A stretch of 64,000 nucleotides of DNA from the NCBI GenBank assembly GCA_037176705.1, contig CM073887.1:86624348-86688347 (forward strand), given 5' to 3'. Shown piece after piece: positions 1 through 11,612 of the stretch. Below the pieces are notes generated by a model, which was not told the origin of the DNA, made no database searches, and worked only from the letters and a program-made list of their open reading frames with translations. Source of the DNA: Molossus alvarezi. Taxonomy: Eukaryota; Chordata; Mammalia; Chiroptera; Molossidae. The first letter of the stretch is position 1. Each line of letters begins with the position of its first letter. The position numbers were made by a program, and so were the translations under genes.

Positions 1-89
1 TTTTGAAAGCAATGCTTAGAAAAACAAAATCACATCATTAATGAAAAAAATGAACTCATAGTATTTGTTACTCGGAATGTTATTATAGA

Positions 90-225
90 TGAGGTGAAGG
101 CACGCGGGTCTTCGACCTGGGTTGACCCAGGGGCCTGGGCGGCCAAGGCTCTGTGCGTGGCCCCAGGCAGGACAGATGAGGCGAGGCAGCCCGGAAGTGC
201 CTGGGAAATGACATGGGTCAATCAT
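90..225. other. GC-rich palindromic island
   Basis: This 135-bp GC-rich block sits in AT-rich flank and matches none of the repeats recognised elsewhere in the window. It contains a 7-bp-arm hairpin, CCTGGGT-TG-ACCCAGG, at 116-131. A second pairing, GCCTGGG (133-139) with CCCAGGC (162-168), lies just downstream. The rest of 1-389 is AT-rich with no gene seen. The block could be a piece of an unrecognised repeat or a regulatory island. Nothing supports coding. Confidence 0.3.
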
Positions 226-1205
226 TCCATAAAGTAGCCTTCATCTACCTTAAAAAAAAGAGAGAGCTATACATTTAACTTCAAATGTTTGTAAACATTT
301 ACCATCCACCAAGGGCACAAAAGTGACAACACTGACAATATAAAAATCAGAGAATATAAATCTGCTTCACCTTTTTAAAACGCATTAGTGGAGATTCCAA
401 AATGGCGATGAAGTGAATGGAAGCTACACAGACTGTCTCCCAGGACCAAAATGGAATTACAATTAAAACAAAGACAAATCTAGGGAAAAAGCAACAGAAA
501 AGCAGCTTGCGAGGATCATATAACCAGGGACACCTAATCGATTCTGGTAGGATTGGAGGCAACAGAGGGGGCTGGGAGCCCACAGACAGCAGCAGCCTTA
601 GCTGAGAGCAGCGCCTTCAGGTTACACTCCCAAGCTGCTCCACAGCTCAGAGCTGGGACACACCCTGAAATAGCCACAGCCACTCACCTTGGTCTTCAGC
701 ACAGGGAGGGCAGACTGGACTGGAACTTTGTGGGGACACTTGGGATTTGGAAGGTGCTCAGAGATTTTGCTGAGTTGCAGCCACACAGGACAGTGTCATC
801 TTACTCCTTCCCAGGGCTCTGGGAAAAGGCAGCAGGCCCTCCTTCAGAGATTCAACCCCACCCAGTGGGCCATTGAAATGCAAATTGAATCTCATTAACA
901 ACCAGCATCTGCACCACCACCCAGCAAATCCTCTTAATGCTGAACACCTGAGGGAGTTTTTCATTCCACTGAGAACCCAAGGCTCTTTAAGAAACCGCAA
1001 CTAAGAGCCTCCAGGCAAAAAGCTAGAGGATCACTGAATCATTCCTAGGCTTGCAACTCTACCCAGGAAAGTAAGACTTGACAGAGGTGTTTAATGTGGG
1101 TCCTCCCACACTCATCCAAACCCAGTAGAGGGAACCAAAAACAGCAGAACACCAGTACCCACAGGTAAAATATGCCAGGCTCCAAAACCCACTGAGATAG
1201 CCAAA

Positions 1206-2141
1206 ATGGTGAAACAAAAAACAAATCCCAAATGAGAGAACAAGAGACCTCTACTGAAGATGAGATATATGAAATGCAGTTAAGCACATTAACAGAGCTA
1301 GAATTCAGAGCCATGATCTTGAGGAAGCTCAACAGCATGAGTAAGGACATCAACACCATGGGTAAAGACATAGAAACATTGAAAATCAACCAATTAGAAA
1401 TTAAAAACCACCAAGAAGTGAAGAATGACATAGCAGAAATAAAGAACACATTGGAAGGATTAAAAAGCACAGTAGAGGAAGCTGAGGACTGGATCAGTGA
1501 ATTAAAAGACAGGGTAGAAAAAAATCAACCAATCAGAAAACCAAAAGAAAACATAATTTAAAAACAGGAAGACAGCTTAAGAGAACTATGGGACAACAGG
1601 AAACATACTAATATTTGCATCGTAGGAGTCCCCAAAGAAGAAGAAAATGAGCAAGGGTTGGAGAATATATTTGAAGAAATAGTGACAGAAAACTTCCTTA
1701 ATTTGGTGAAGGAAGAATGCATTCAAGTTCAAGAAACACAAAGAGCCCCAAGTAAGAAGAACCCAAACAGGCCCACACCAAGACACATAATAATTAAAAT
1801 GCCAAAAATTAAAGACAAAGAGAGAATCCTAAAAGCAGCAAGAGATAAGCAACAGGTTTCCTAAAGAGGGACCCCATAAGGCTCTCAGCTGACTTCTCAA
1901 CAGAAACACTACAGGACAGAAGGGAATGGCATGAAGTAATCAAAGTCATGAAAAACAAGGATCTGAATCCAAGACTACTCTATCCAGTAAGGGTATCATT
2001 CAAAATAGGTCAAATAAAGAGTTTCCCAGACAAAAAAAAAAAAAAAAAAGGCTAAGGGAATACATTACCACCAAACCATCACTGCAAGAAATTTTAAAAG
2101 GACTGCTGAAATTAGTAGAAAAAATAGGAAGAAAAATATAA
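1206..2141 (+). pseudogene. L1-1 ORF1 (RNA-binding chaperone), broken
   Basis: ORF1p binds L1 RNA as a coiled-coil trimer with an RRM and a C-terminal domain. The start is the ATG in CCAAAATGGTGAAACA, shared with the other copies. A one-base loss in codons 4-6 shifts the frame so that TGA follows. The true frame then runs at 1232-1561 with coiled-coil sequence (LRKLNSMSKDINTM...EIKNTLEGLKS) and stops. RRM-region sequence ([37 protein letters not shown]) continues at 1658-1864. An 18-A run at 2032-2049 causes a further shift. The usual stop after GLL is lost here, so the frame would end at 2141. Confidence 0.9.
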
Positions 2142-2156
2142 CCACACTAAACAAAA

Positions 2157-5100
2157 ATGGCAATAAATAAGTACATATCAATAATCATCTTAAATGTAAA
2201 TGGATTGAACGCCCCCATAAAAAGACACAGAGTAGCAGATTGGATAAGAAAGCATGACTCATCTATATGTTGTTTATAAGAGACCCACCTCACAGCAACA
2301 GACTCACATAGGTTGAAAGTAAAGGGATGGAAAAAATTTTCCAAGCAAATGGAAAGCAAAAAAAAGCTGGGGTAGCAATACCACATCTGATAAAATAGAT
2401 TTCAAAATGGAGACCATAACTAGAGACAAAAAAAGCCACTACATAATAGTGAAAGGATCTAGCCGAGAGGAAGATATAGCCTTCATAATCATATATGTAC
2501 CCAATAGAGGAGCACCAAAATATATTAAAAATCTTCTGGAGGAATTCAAGGGATAAATCGACAGCAATACAATCATAGTAGGGGACTTCAACACCCCACT
2601 GACATCACTTGATAGATCCTCTAGACAAAAATTAGCAAGGAAACAGAGACTCTAAATGAAGCACCAGACCAAATGAATTTAATAGATATCTACAGAGAAT
2701 TACACACGAAAACTACAGAATTCACATTCTTCTCAAGTACACATGGGACATTCTCAAAGATTGACCACATGTTAGGACACAAACTAAGTCTCTACTAGTT
2801 CAAGAAGATTGAAATCATACCAAGCATCTTCTCCAATCACAATGGCATGACACCAGAAATAAATTGTAACAAGAACATGCAAAGACATTTGAACACATGG
2901 AGGCTAAATAGCATGTTATTAAACAATGAATGGGTTACCATGGAGATCAAGGAAGAAATTAAAAATTTCCTGGAAACCAATAAAAATGAACACACAACAA
3001 CACAAAATCTATGGGATGCAGCAAAAACAGTTCTGAGAGGGAAGTTCATAGCACTACAGGCCTATCTCAAGAAACAAGAAAAATTTCTAATAGACTATCT
3101 AACCTCACAACTTAAAGAACTAGAAAGCAAACAAAAAGAAAACCCCAGAGCAAGTAGAAGGAAGGAAATAGTAAAGATCAGGCAGAAATAAATGACATGG
3201 AGATAAAAAAAAATAATTCAAAGGATCAATGAAACAAAGGGCTGGTTTTTCAAAAAGATAAACAAGATTGATGGACCCTTAGCTAGACTCACCAAGAAAC
3301 AAAGAGAACCCAAATGCACAAAATCAGAGATGAAAGAGGAGAAGTAACTATTGACACCACAGAAATACAAAGGATCATTGACAACTACTATGAACAATTA
3401 TATGGCAACAAATTCGACAATCTAAGCAAAATGGACAATTCTCTAGAAACACATAGTCTCCCAAAACTGGACCAGGGAGGGACAGAAAACTTGAACAGAC
3501 CAATAACAACTAAGGAAATTGAAAAGGTAATCAAGACTCTCCCAGCAAACAAAAGCCCAGGTCCGGACGGCTTCATGGGGGAGTTTTACCGAACATTCAA
3601 AGAAGAACTAACACCCATTCTCCTCAAAGTATTTCAAGAAATTCAAGAAAAAGGAATACTTACAAACTTCTTATAAGAGGCCAGCATAATTCTAATTCCA
3701 AAACCAGAAAAAGACACTACAAAGAAAGAAAACTACAGGCCAATATCCCTGATGAACATAGACGCCAAAATCCTGAAAAAAATACTAGCCAATCAAATCC
3801 AGCAATACATCAAAAAAATTATTCACCATGACCAACTGGGATTCATCTCCGGATGCAAAGCTGGTACAATATTTTCAAAGCAATAAATGTGATACACCAC
3901 ATAAACAAAATAAAGAATAAAAACCACATGATCATATCAATAGATGCTGAAAAAGCCTTTGACAAAATCCAGCATCCATTTCTGATAAAAACACTCAGCA
4001 ATGTGGGACTAGAGAGATCATATCTTGACATAATAAAGGCCATATATGAAAAACCTATAGCCAACATCATACTCAATAGACAAAAACTAAAAGCATTTCC
4101 CTTAAGAACAAGAACAAGACAGGGATGCCCACTTTTGCCACTCTTATTTAACATAGTTCTGGAAGTCTTAGCCACAGCAATCAGACATGAAGAAAAATAA
4201 AAGGGATCCAAATGGGAAAGGAGGAAGTAACTGTCATTATTTGCAGATGACATGTTATTATACATAGAAAACCCTAAAGACTCCATCAAAAATTTACTAG
4301 ACTTAATAAATGAATTTGGCAAAGTAGCAGGATACAAAATTAATGTCAAGAAATCGACAGCATTCTTATACACCAATGATAAAGCCACAGAAAGAGAAAC
4401 TAAAATATAATCCCATTTGTCATCATGCAAAAAAATTAAGATACCTAGGAATAAACTTAACCAAAGAAGTAAAAGACCTATTTGCAGAAAACTACAGGAC
4501 ATTAAATAAAGAAATAAGGAAAGATATAAAATGTAGAAGCACAGACCTTGGATTCCATATTACACCCTGGCCAGTTAATAGAGCATCGACCTAGGGTCCT
4601 GAGAGCCCCGGGCTTGGTTCCTGCTAAGGGCTCATACCTCGGTTGCAGTTTGTCCCCTGCCCTGGTGGGTTGTGCAGGTGGCAGCCACTCAATGTGTCCC
4701 TTTCACATTGATGGTTTTTTTTCTCCCTCTCTCTCTCTTCCTCTCTCTCCCTTCCCCTCTACCTGAACAAAAAATGGAAAAATGTCCTTGGGTGACGATA
4801 AAAAAAAAAAGAAAGTCCATATTACCCAAAGCAATCTATGGATGCAATGAAATCCCCATCAAAATACCAATGACATATTTCACAGAACTAGAACAAATAC
4901 TTCAAACATTCATATGGAACAAAAAAGAACCCTGAATAGCTACAGCAATCTTGAAAAAAGAAGGACAAAGTAGGTGGGATCACAATAACAGATATCAGGT
5001 TATACAACAAAGCTACTGTAATCAACACAGCCTGGTACTGGCACAAGAACAGGCATAAAGACCAGTGGAACAGAACAGAGTACCCAGAAATGGACTCAAG

Positions 5101-6208
5101 TCATTATGCTCAATTAATATTTGACAAAGGTGGCAAGAGCATACAATGAAGTAAAGACAGCCTCTTTAATAAATGGTGTTGGGAAAATTGGACAGCTACA
5201 TGTAAAAAAATGAAACTAGACCATCAACTTACACCATACATAAGAATAAACTCAAAATGGATAAAAGACTTAAATGTGACATGTGAATTCATAAAAATCC
5301 TAGAAGAAAATGTAGGAACAAAATTTCAGACATCATACGCAGCAGTATTTTCACTGTTACATCACCTAAGGCAACAGAAACAAATTTTAAATTAATTTAA
5401 AAATGAATACATGGGACTGCATCAAACTAAAAAGGTTCTGCACAGCAAAAAACAAAACAAAAAACAACCACCAAAATGGAAAGGCAATCCACTGTATGGG
5501 AGAGCATAATTGCCAATGATACATCAGTTAAGGGGTTTATTTCCAAAATATAGAGAGTACTCATACAACTCAACAAAAAGAACCCAATTAAAACATGGGC
5601 AGAGGACCTAAATAGACACCTCTCTGACAGGACATACAAATGGCCAAGAGACATATGAAGAAATGCTCAACATCACTAATCATCTGAGAGTTGTAAATTA
5701 AAACAACAATGAGGTATCACCTCACACCTCTCAGAATGGCCGCCATCAACAAATCATCAAACAACAAGTGTTGGTGAGGGTGTGCAGAAAAAGGAACTCT
5801 AGAACACTGCTGGTGGGAATGCAGAATGGTGCAGCCACTATGGAAAACACTATAGTGTTACCTCAAAAAATTAAAAATTGAACTTCCACTTGACCCAGTG
5901 ATCCCACAGCTAGGAATATACCCTAAGAAGCTGAAACACCATTCAGAAAGAATATATGTACCCCCATGTTCATAGCAGCACTATTTACAATAGCTAAGAT
6001 CTGGAAACAGCCCAAGTGTCCATCGGTAGACAAATGGATAAAAAAGCAGTGGTACATATACACAATGGAGTACTATGCAGCTGTAAGAAAAAAAGATCTC
6101 TTATCCTTTGAGATGACATGGAGGGACCTGGAAAGTATTATCCTAAGCAAAACAAGGCAAGTAGAGAAAGACAAATATCACATGATCTCACTTATTTGTG
6201 GAATATAA
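2157..6208 (+). pseudogene. L1-1 ORF2 (endonuclease-reverse transcriptase), broken
   Basis: ORF2p nicks target DNA and reverse-transcribes L1 RNA. The start ATG at 2157 gives MAINKYISII.LNVNGLNAPIKRH, the APE-like endonuclease N-terminus. Endonuclease, linker and reverse transcriptase sequence follow. The RT signatures [13 protein letters not shown] (near 3945-3980) and a FADD-type catalytic motif (near 4240) are visible. The C-terminal segment ends MTWRDLESIILSKTRQVEKDKYHMISLICGI at 6208. Many frameshifts and stops break the frame, and a Ves SINE lies at 4564-4815. Just left of the SINE about 35 bp present in L1-4 are missing, so a small deletion preceded the insertion or came with it. Confidence 0.92.
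4564..4815 (+). mobile_element. Ves SINE in L1-1 ORF2
   Basis: A tRNA-derived head (CCCTGGCCAGTTAATAGAGC, B-box-like GGTTCCTGC), a CT-rich middle and an A-rich tail are present. The TSD TCCATATTAC occurs at 4554-4563 and 4816-4825. It is younger than the host L1-1. Confidence 0.93.
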
Positions 6209-6481
6209 TGAACATAACAGTCTGAGGAATAGGGCAGACCCAGAGACATGGAAGTAGGGTACAGACTGACAATCTTCATAAGAGGGGGGTGGGGAGGGGA
6301 GGGAAAAGATAAACCATGGAACTTTCACGCATGTACGCATAACCGATGGACCCGGATAACAAAGCCAGGGATGGGGTGGGTGGGGTGGGGAGGAGGGTGT
6401 CAATGGGGGAAAAAAGGAGAAACATCTCTAATAAAAATAAATTAATTTAAAAAATAAATAAATAAAATAAAACATATTAGT

Positions 6482-7552
6482 TATCTTAGGACTGTGACCA
6501 AAGACACATGTAGCTACAAAGTTCAATTTGCATATCACTCGAGAAACATGACTTTCATTTACATTAAGTAACTTCATCAATATTAATTTTGCACATTATC
6601 ACTTCAGATTTTGTTGTATATGTAAATAGAGTGAATTGAAGGCTATTAATGCATTAGTAAAAGGGGAATTACTCGATGGGGAATTACTCAATGTGAATTT
6701 AATGTCAATAGCATTAGTTGCTTGAAATAGAAACCAGTTAATTCCAACAAAAATTTTATTATTTTTTTTGCCATTCAATTTGTGGAAGAAAGGAAAGCTT
6801 CTGGAATTCTATCAAAAGTGACACTATTGGAAAAGATATGAATTCATTCAATAGTTAAAATAATTTCATTTGTTTTTATAATATAAATACAGATTTTAGC
6901 TGAGAGCATCATAGTATGAAAACAATGTTCTAATATTCTTAATTAATTAAAGCATTGATGGAGCAGAAGTGAACTTGAAATTGGTTGAGGTGCTCAATGC
7001 ATCCAAATAAGTTGTAATGTACTACCACTTTACATAGAAGCAAAAAAAAAAATTTAAATATACACCTAATATTATATATAGTAACGGGATTACAAATTGT
7101 TTCCTAGTAAAGCCATGTTGCATAAAAATATTTCAGCATTACTGTGTCTCTCCTTGTTACCCCCTATTAGACAGATTTTAGAAATGCTGAGCCTTTGGAA
7201 AACATTTCAATCTAAATGTTCTACAATAGTATTGACCATTATTGGAAAATAAATTTTGATGCCACATTTTAAAAAAATAGTTAAAAATCCTTAATAAAGG
7301 TATTCAACATATGGAACACCAAAAAGAAAAATTAGGCTTTATCAAATTGAATTTTCAAAACCAAAGCTTGCAGAGAGACATTGAAATTTATCCCTGCCAA
7401 ATCAAGGGAGAAAAAAAGAAGTTAAATGAGAGTTCAAATAATGTATAAGATGAATTTTGAAATCCTGCTACTGTGCTTTGGAATATCTTTACTTATGTGA
7501 AGTATATTTGATTGAACTTCTAGTCGTAGCTTATAAATTGGTATTGTTTTTT
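6482..7552. other. AT-rich unique DNA, no gene seen
   Basis: There is no long open frame, no splice-flanked coding segment and no recognised repeat in this AT-rich stretch. It contains short A runs (for example near 7043) only. Confidence 0.5.
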
Positions 7553-7757
7553 AAAATTACATTTATTGGGGTGATTTTGGTTAATAAAATTATATGAGTT
7601 TCAAGTATACTATTTTATGAAACATCATTTGTATATTGCATTGTGTGTTTACCACCCAAAGTCAAATCTCCTGTCACCATATATTTGACCCATTTTATTT
7701 ACCTTTTTTACTACCTTCTTCCCCAACTCCCATTATGGAATGGAGTGAAATTTAGAA
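7553..7757 (-). mobile_element. Old L1 3'-end fragment, antisense
   Basis: The plus strand reads TTTATTGGGGTGATTTTGGT and continues through 'accacccaaagtcaaatctcctgtcaccat'-type sequence. This is the reverse complement of the conserved 3' end of older mammalian L1 (L1M-type) elements, recognised from general knowledge of that family. A younger short SINE terminates it. Confidence 0.6.
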
Positions 7758-7771
7758 GGCCTATGATTTTT

Positions 7772-7876
7772 GATTTTTTATTTTTATTTTTGGTACGTGC
7801 CCCTCGGGGGAACCGAACCCGGGACTCTCTGATCTGCAGGCCAACGCTCCAACTGCTGAGCCAAACTGGCCAGGGC
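7772..7876 (-). mobile_element. Short Ves-type SINE (tRNA-like head only)
   Basis: This is an antisense copy about 105 bp long. It keeps only the tRNA-like head (in sense: GCCCTGGCCAGTTTGGCTCA through the B-box) followed directly by an A/T tail. The CT-rich middle of full-length Ves is absent. A perfect 14-bp TSD, GGCCTATGATTTTT, lies at 7758-7771 and 7877-7890. Confidence 0.93.
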
Positions 7877-8174
7877 GGCCTATGATTTTTTAACATCTAA
7901 ATTTGGTGAAACATTAAATAATAAATTTTGGAGAGAATTTTTGTTAACCATAATTTCATAAAACTAACGTATCTTGCAATAAAAATATTTCAAAAATTAT
8001 ATAGTGATTTCAGTGTTGGATACATACATAAAACTGGTAAGAGAGAATAGGGTATAATAGCTGGAGTGGGTATTACTAATATTTTGGCAATTGAATTATA
8101 GAGTGGATGTGGAGCTTTTAGAAACTTGCCCATCTAACAGTTATTTCTGAAAGTTGTTCTGTTCTGTTCTGAGA

Positions 8175-8222
8175 CAGAAGTTAAATAACTCACCCATGGT
8201 AACACAAACTAGCAAAGCCAGA
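8175..8222 (-). repeat. MIR SINE fragment, antisense
   Basis: The segment 'gagacagaagttaaataact...cacccatggtaacacaaact' resembles the antisense MIR core (gaggcacagagaggttaagtaact-type). It is short and diverged. Confidence 0.45.
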
Positions 8223-8229
8223 AAGAAAA

Positions 8230-9065
8230 ATTACACTGGACAGAGTTAAACAGGTAAGGAAAATTTTGTTCAAGACTATTTCAAGAGGGGAGAGAGATTG
8301 AACTCAACTCCTGCTGCAACTAATAAAATAAAGGGTGGGAGAGTTTTTAAGCACTGAGGCAAGCTGTGGGGAAGTATTCTAATATGTTAGGGAGGATTGG
8401 TCCATGTGATCAGGCCATCAGTGTTTGCTAATTGGTGCCTGTGGAAATTAGGCTCCTACTTTACCACAGAGACTGGGAGATATCTGGGGCACTCTCTTTC
8501 TTACTGATTATCTCCCAAAGTGATGGCTCCCAGGTCCTTGAGAAAGACATCCCTGGGTTCTAAAACTGGTAAAAGGCTGGGAGAAGATTTACATGTTTTG
8601 AGGACTTCTGTTCCTCAAATAATTTACACTTGAAATGTTACTAAAGGACATGGTCTAGGAAAAGGTTCTCATAGTCAGGAAGAAACTTGTCTTCCTGACA
8701 AGTTTAGTCAAACAGAAAGAATGTTAAGGCCGTTTTGGTCAGTGGAACTGCGAGCATCATTTTATGTCTGACCCCAATTTAAAGGAAAACTCACTCACAT
8801 CTCTCTTCACTGCTTTTCCCAGCTGGGGCACTTTTTTTTTTGTCTGCCAGGATAGAATCTTGATACAGTTTGGCCATTTAAAGCTTGGTCAAAGGGCTTT
8901 AAGATTCAGTTTTAAAATAAATACTTTTGGTGGTGTTATAGTCAGCTTGGGAATAGCCTCTTCCCCTTGCAAGGATGGCCTCCAGGGTTTCTCTGTTAGG
9001 AAAGATCTTACTTTTTTACACATTAAAGCCAATAAAATTGTATTTTTCTGCAAATATGATGATAA
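8230..9065. mobile_element. Possible old LTR or ERV-derived sequence
   Basis: A block of mixed composition (higher G+C than its surroundings) with a purine-rich start, an 'aataaa' near 8915-8920 and no open frame of gene quality. It looks like a decayed long terminal repeat, but I cannot name the family and see no clear TG...CA ends. The 104-codon frame at 8764-9078 has no recognisable protein features. Confidence 0.25.
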
Positions 9066-9434
9066 TGACAGGATATAACACCTTCTTTACAAGAGACAGA
9101 TGCATATAGGAGCTCCACATTGAAATCTACCCACTACCTCTTAGCTGTGTTCCTGAGGAAGCATGACTAAAACCATTGCCTTAGTTTGTTCCTAAAGATG
9201 GGCTGTCCAATAAAGATGCCAGAGGTCTTAGTATTATTTTTATCTTTGACATTTGAAGGCAAACCACATTTGCTAATGATATTTTGTTCAACGTCTTTCC
9301 CAATTGCTTTCAGTATGTTAAAAATGTAACCTTTTAACAATTATCTTTCCTTTAGAAGGTATTTTATGCTAATTTAATTACTGAGTAAAGAATAAACTAC
9401 ACAAGAATAAATAGGGTGATGTAGTTTCCCAGTC

Positions 9435-9605
9435 ATACTCTTTCCTTGCTGTGTGAGTTTGCTCAAGTTTCTTAACTTCTATGAAGATCTGTCTTCTCCA
9501 TGATAAAATTGAAATATGGCAATTTTCCTTCAGAGTTGTTATGATGATTGGGGATTATATATGTTAAGTTCTTGGAACATGGTACGTGCCTTATTATTGA
9601 TATGA
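9435..9605 (+). repeat. MIR SINE
   Basis: The string 'gctgtgtgagtttgctcaagtttcttaact' and the downstream 'gataaaattgaaat...gttgttatgatgattgg...' follow the order of the MIR consensus core and 3' part. It is diverged, as expected for an ancient mammalian repeat. Confidence 0.7.
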
Positions 9606-10054
9606 AAGCTCAACGTGCATTGTGGTTGTCAGAAGGGGATGCTGTTTTTCATACCTGTAAGGCAATTTTCAGTATACCCATCTTTTCTAAGCCCAAAACA
9701 TAGTTGATGAATTTTCTGTATTCATTCTCACTTTCTTAGAAGACAAAAATATTTTGAAGATGCTAGAACCAAACAATAACTCTAAGTTATTTATTTATGA
9801 GTGGTGGCTTCAGATCCATGGCCTCTGTACTCCAAAGCCAGACCTTTTTCAAGAATATCCAAAGAGATGATGATTGTTCCTTGAAGCAGGAATAAGTAGC
9901 ACTACTCTGTGGCTAAATTTTTGGTAGGCAGTGTCAAAGTTTGAATAGCTGTATGTGATAAAACCAGAAAAAGTATTTGAATAACTCCAGCAGATTTAGT
10001 CATTCATTCACTTATTTATTCATGTATGCATGTGTATTTATTACAAAAAATATG

Positions 10055-10107
10055 GGTTTTTCTTAATTTTTTTCTTTCTTTATTGATTTTAGAGAGACAG
10101 GAAGGGG

Positions 10108-10138
<31 letters not shown>

Positions 10139-10296
10139 GGAAACATAGATGAATGAGAACATCGATTGGCCACCTCCTGCATGACCCCACTGGGGATTGG
10201 GCCCACAACCTGGGCATGTGCCCTGAGTGGGAATCGAACCGGCATCCTCTTGGTGCATGGGTCAATGCTCAACCACTGAGCCACAACTGTCGGGCC
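10055..10296 (-). mobile_element. Ves SINE, antisense
   Basis: The reverse complement gives a tRNA-like head ('gtggctcagtggttgagcat'), a 'cccacctgcgg'-like middle and a GA/CT-rich tail with (GA)n at about 10110-10138. The TSD AAAAAATATG lies at 10045-10054 and 10297-10306. Confidence 0.92.
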
Positions 10297-10324
10297 AAAA
10301 AATATGTTTTAAGAGCCTACTATC

Positions 10325-10596
10325 TGACCAGCATTGTTATAGGTGTCAGAAATAGACAAAACAATAATAGCTAATTCTTATTAAATCCTGCTGGTACCAG
10401 GATATGGTTTAAATACTTTTTTTTTTTTACTTCTCAATATTTGTCCTGAAATAGCTATTGTTACTCCCATTTTATAGGTAAGAAACTTGAGACAGAAGTT
10501 AAATAACTCACCAAGGGCAACATAAAATAGTAAATCCAGAAGCCAGGCAGTCTGATTTCAAAACTCATTTTGAGTACTCCATACTGTCTTTCACAT
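10325..10596. repeat. L2 plus antisense MIR relics
   Basis: 10325-10370 reads like the L2 segment 'gcctactatgtgccaggcattgttctaggtgc'. 10370-10580 follows the antisense MIR order: 'ttactcccattttataggtaagaaacttgag...gttaaataactcaccaagg'. Both are old and diverged, and the boundaries are approximate. Confidence 0.55.
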
Positions 10597-10613
10597 AATA
10601 GTAAGCAAGGTAG

Positions 10614-10810
10614 CCAGTCAGTGTGGCTCAGTGGATTGAGCATTGTCTCATGGACTGAGAGGCCTCTGTATGATTCCTGGGTAGAGCACATGCCTGGGTT
10701 GAGGGCTCAGTTCCCAGTAGGGGGTGTGCAGGAGGCAGCCGATAGATGTTTCTCTCTCTCTCCCTTCCTCTATCTCTAAAAAAATCAATAAAGACATATT
10801 TATTTTAAAA
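10614..10810 (+). mobile_element. Ves-related SINE, diverged
   Basis: Head 'ccagtcagtgtggctcagtgg' with a CT-rich segment and an 'aataaagacatatttatttta' tail. A perfect 17-bp TSD, AATAGTAAGCAAGGTAG, lies at 10597-10613 and 10811-10827. Confidence 0.93.
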
Positions 10811-10827
10811 AATAGTAAGCAAGGTAG

Positions 10828-11335
10828 ACATGGTACTTACTTTCATTAACAACGGAGAATAAAATGAATTGAATAATTACAATAAATATATGATTATAAA
10901 ATATAATAATGGGGCATGTCTAGGAGTAGAAACATTATGTAGAGAAACCCTGACATATGAAGGAACATGAAAAGTATGAGAAACTGCATGAAGGCCAGAG
11001 TGATTTGGACACAGAGTAGTAGGGGAGAAACGGTACATAGTATTATAGCCAGAGAGGTAAGACTTTTAGATCCTGGAAGCCTTACCTTTGGTGTCAGGCA
11101 GAGTCAAATTTATGTTCCAATTCCAGTTTTGCCACTTTTTGACTGTGTACTTTGTGCAAGTGTCTTAACCTCTCTGAGCTTGTTTCTTAATATTTTAGAA
11201 ATAGAGATAATAATATAATCAACCTCACAAAGTTGCTAAAAGCAACAAATAAAAGATTTAAGGAGTGGAACTTAGCATAGTGTCTAGCACATATAAAAAC
11301 TAAATAAAGATTAATTATTATTGTATTTATGTTAA
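10828..11335 (+). repeat. L2 remnant followed by MIR
   Basis: 10828-11080 resembles a decayed L2 interior ('atgaaggccagagtgatttgg...'). 11090-11335 follows the MIR order: 'ccaattccagttttgccac', 'caagtgtcttaacctctctgagc', 'gtctagcacatataaaaacta'. Assignment rests on motif order only. Confidence 0.55.
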
Positions 11336-11580
11336 ATACTAAAAATACATACTATTTTAATTCCTTATACTGACTCTAATTTTTTACTTTTGACTGAATT
11401 GAAGTTCCATATGCTGAATGATGAATATGTGCTTAATATTCATATAGCAAGATGTAAGCTAAACAGGCTTTCTTTAGCAGAATTTGGGCTTGAAAAAGAC
11501 TATTTTAAAAGATAGTTAAAATGAAAATTGTGGTAGTTGTCATGAAAAAATCCTTGTAATCCTACATTGCCTACACACAG

Positions 11581-11581
<1 letters not shown>

Positions 11582-11611
<30 letters not shown>
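11582..11611 (+). repeat. (TG)15 microsatellite
   Basis: A perfect TG dinucleotide run about 30 bp long. Confidence 0.98.

Positions 11612-11612
<1 letters not shown>

Larger units (their letters stand above)
390..6468 (+). mobile_element. L1-1: full-length LINE-1, defective
   Basis: This is a complete LINE-1: 5'UTR 390-1205, ORF1, ORF2, a G-rich 3'UTR (6209-6440) and an A/T-rich tail. It is flanked by a slightly diverged 13-bp TSD, AAAACGCATTAGT (377-389) and AAAACATATTAGT (6469-6481). This TSD fixes the L1 5' end of this family at GGAGATTCCAAAATGG. A Ves SINE interrupts ORF2. Frameshifts and stops in both ORFs make it inactive. Its sequence is close to L1-2, L1-3 and L1-4, so it belongs to the same moderately young lineage. 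Confidence 0.95.

Noticed and set aside
10016..10284. Minus-strand frames of 73-80 codons with SLSLSL repeats
   Set aside because: They translate the CT/GA-rich tract of a Ves SINE bounded by a TSD. The same pattern recurs at 46164-46364, 60374-60676, 54649-55026 and 23639-23854.
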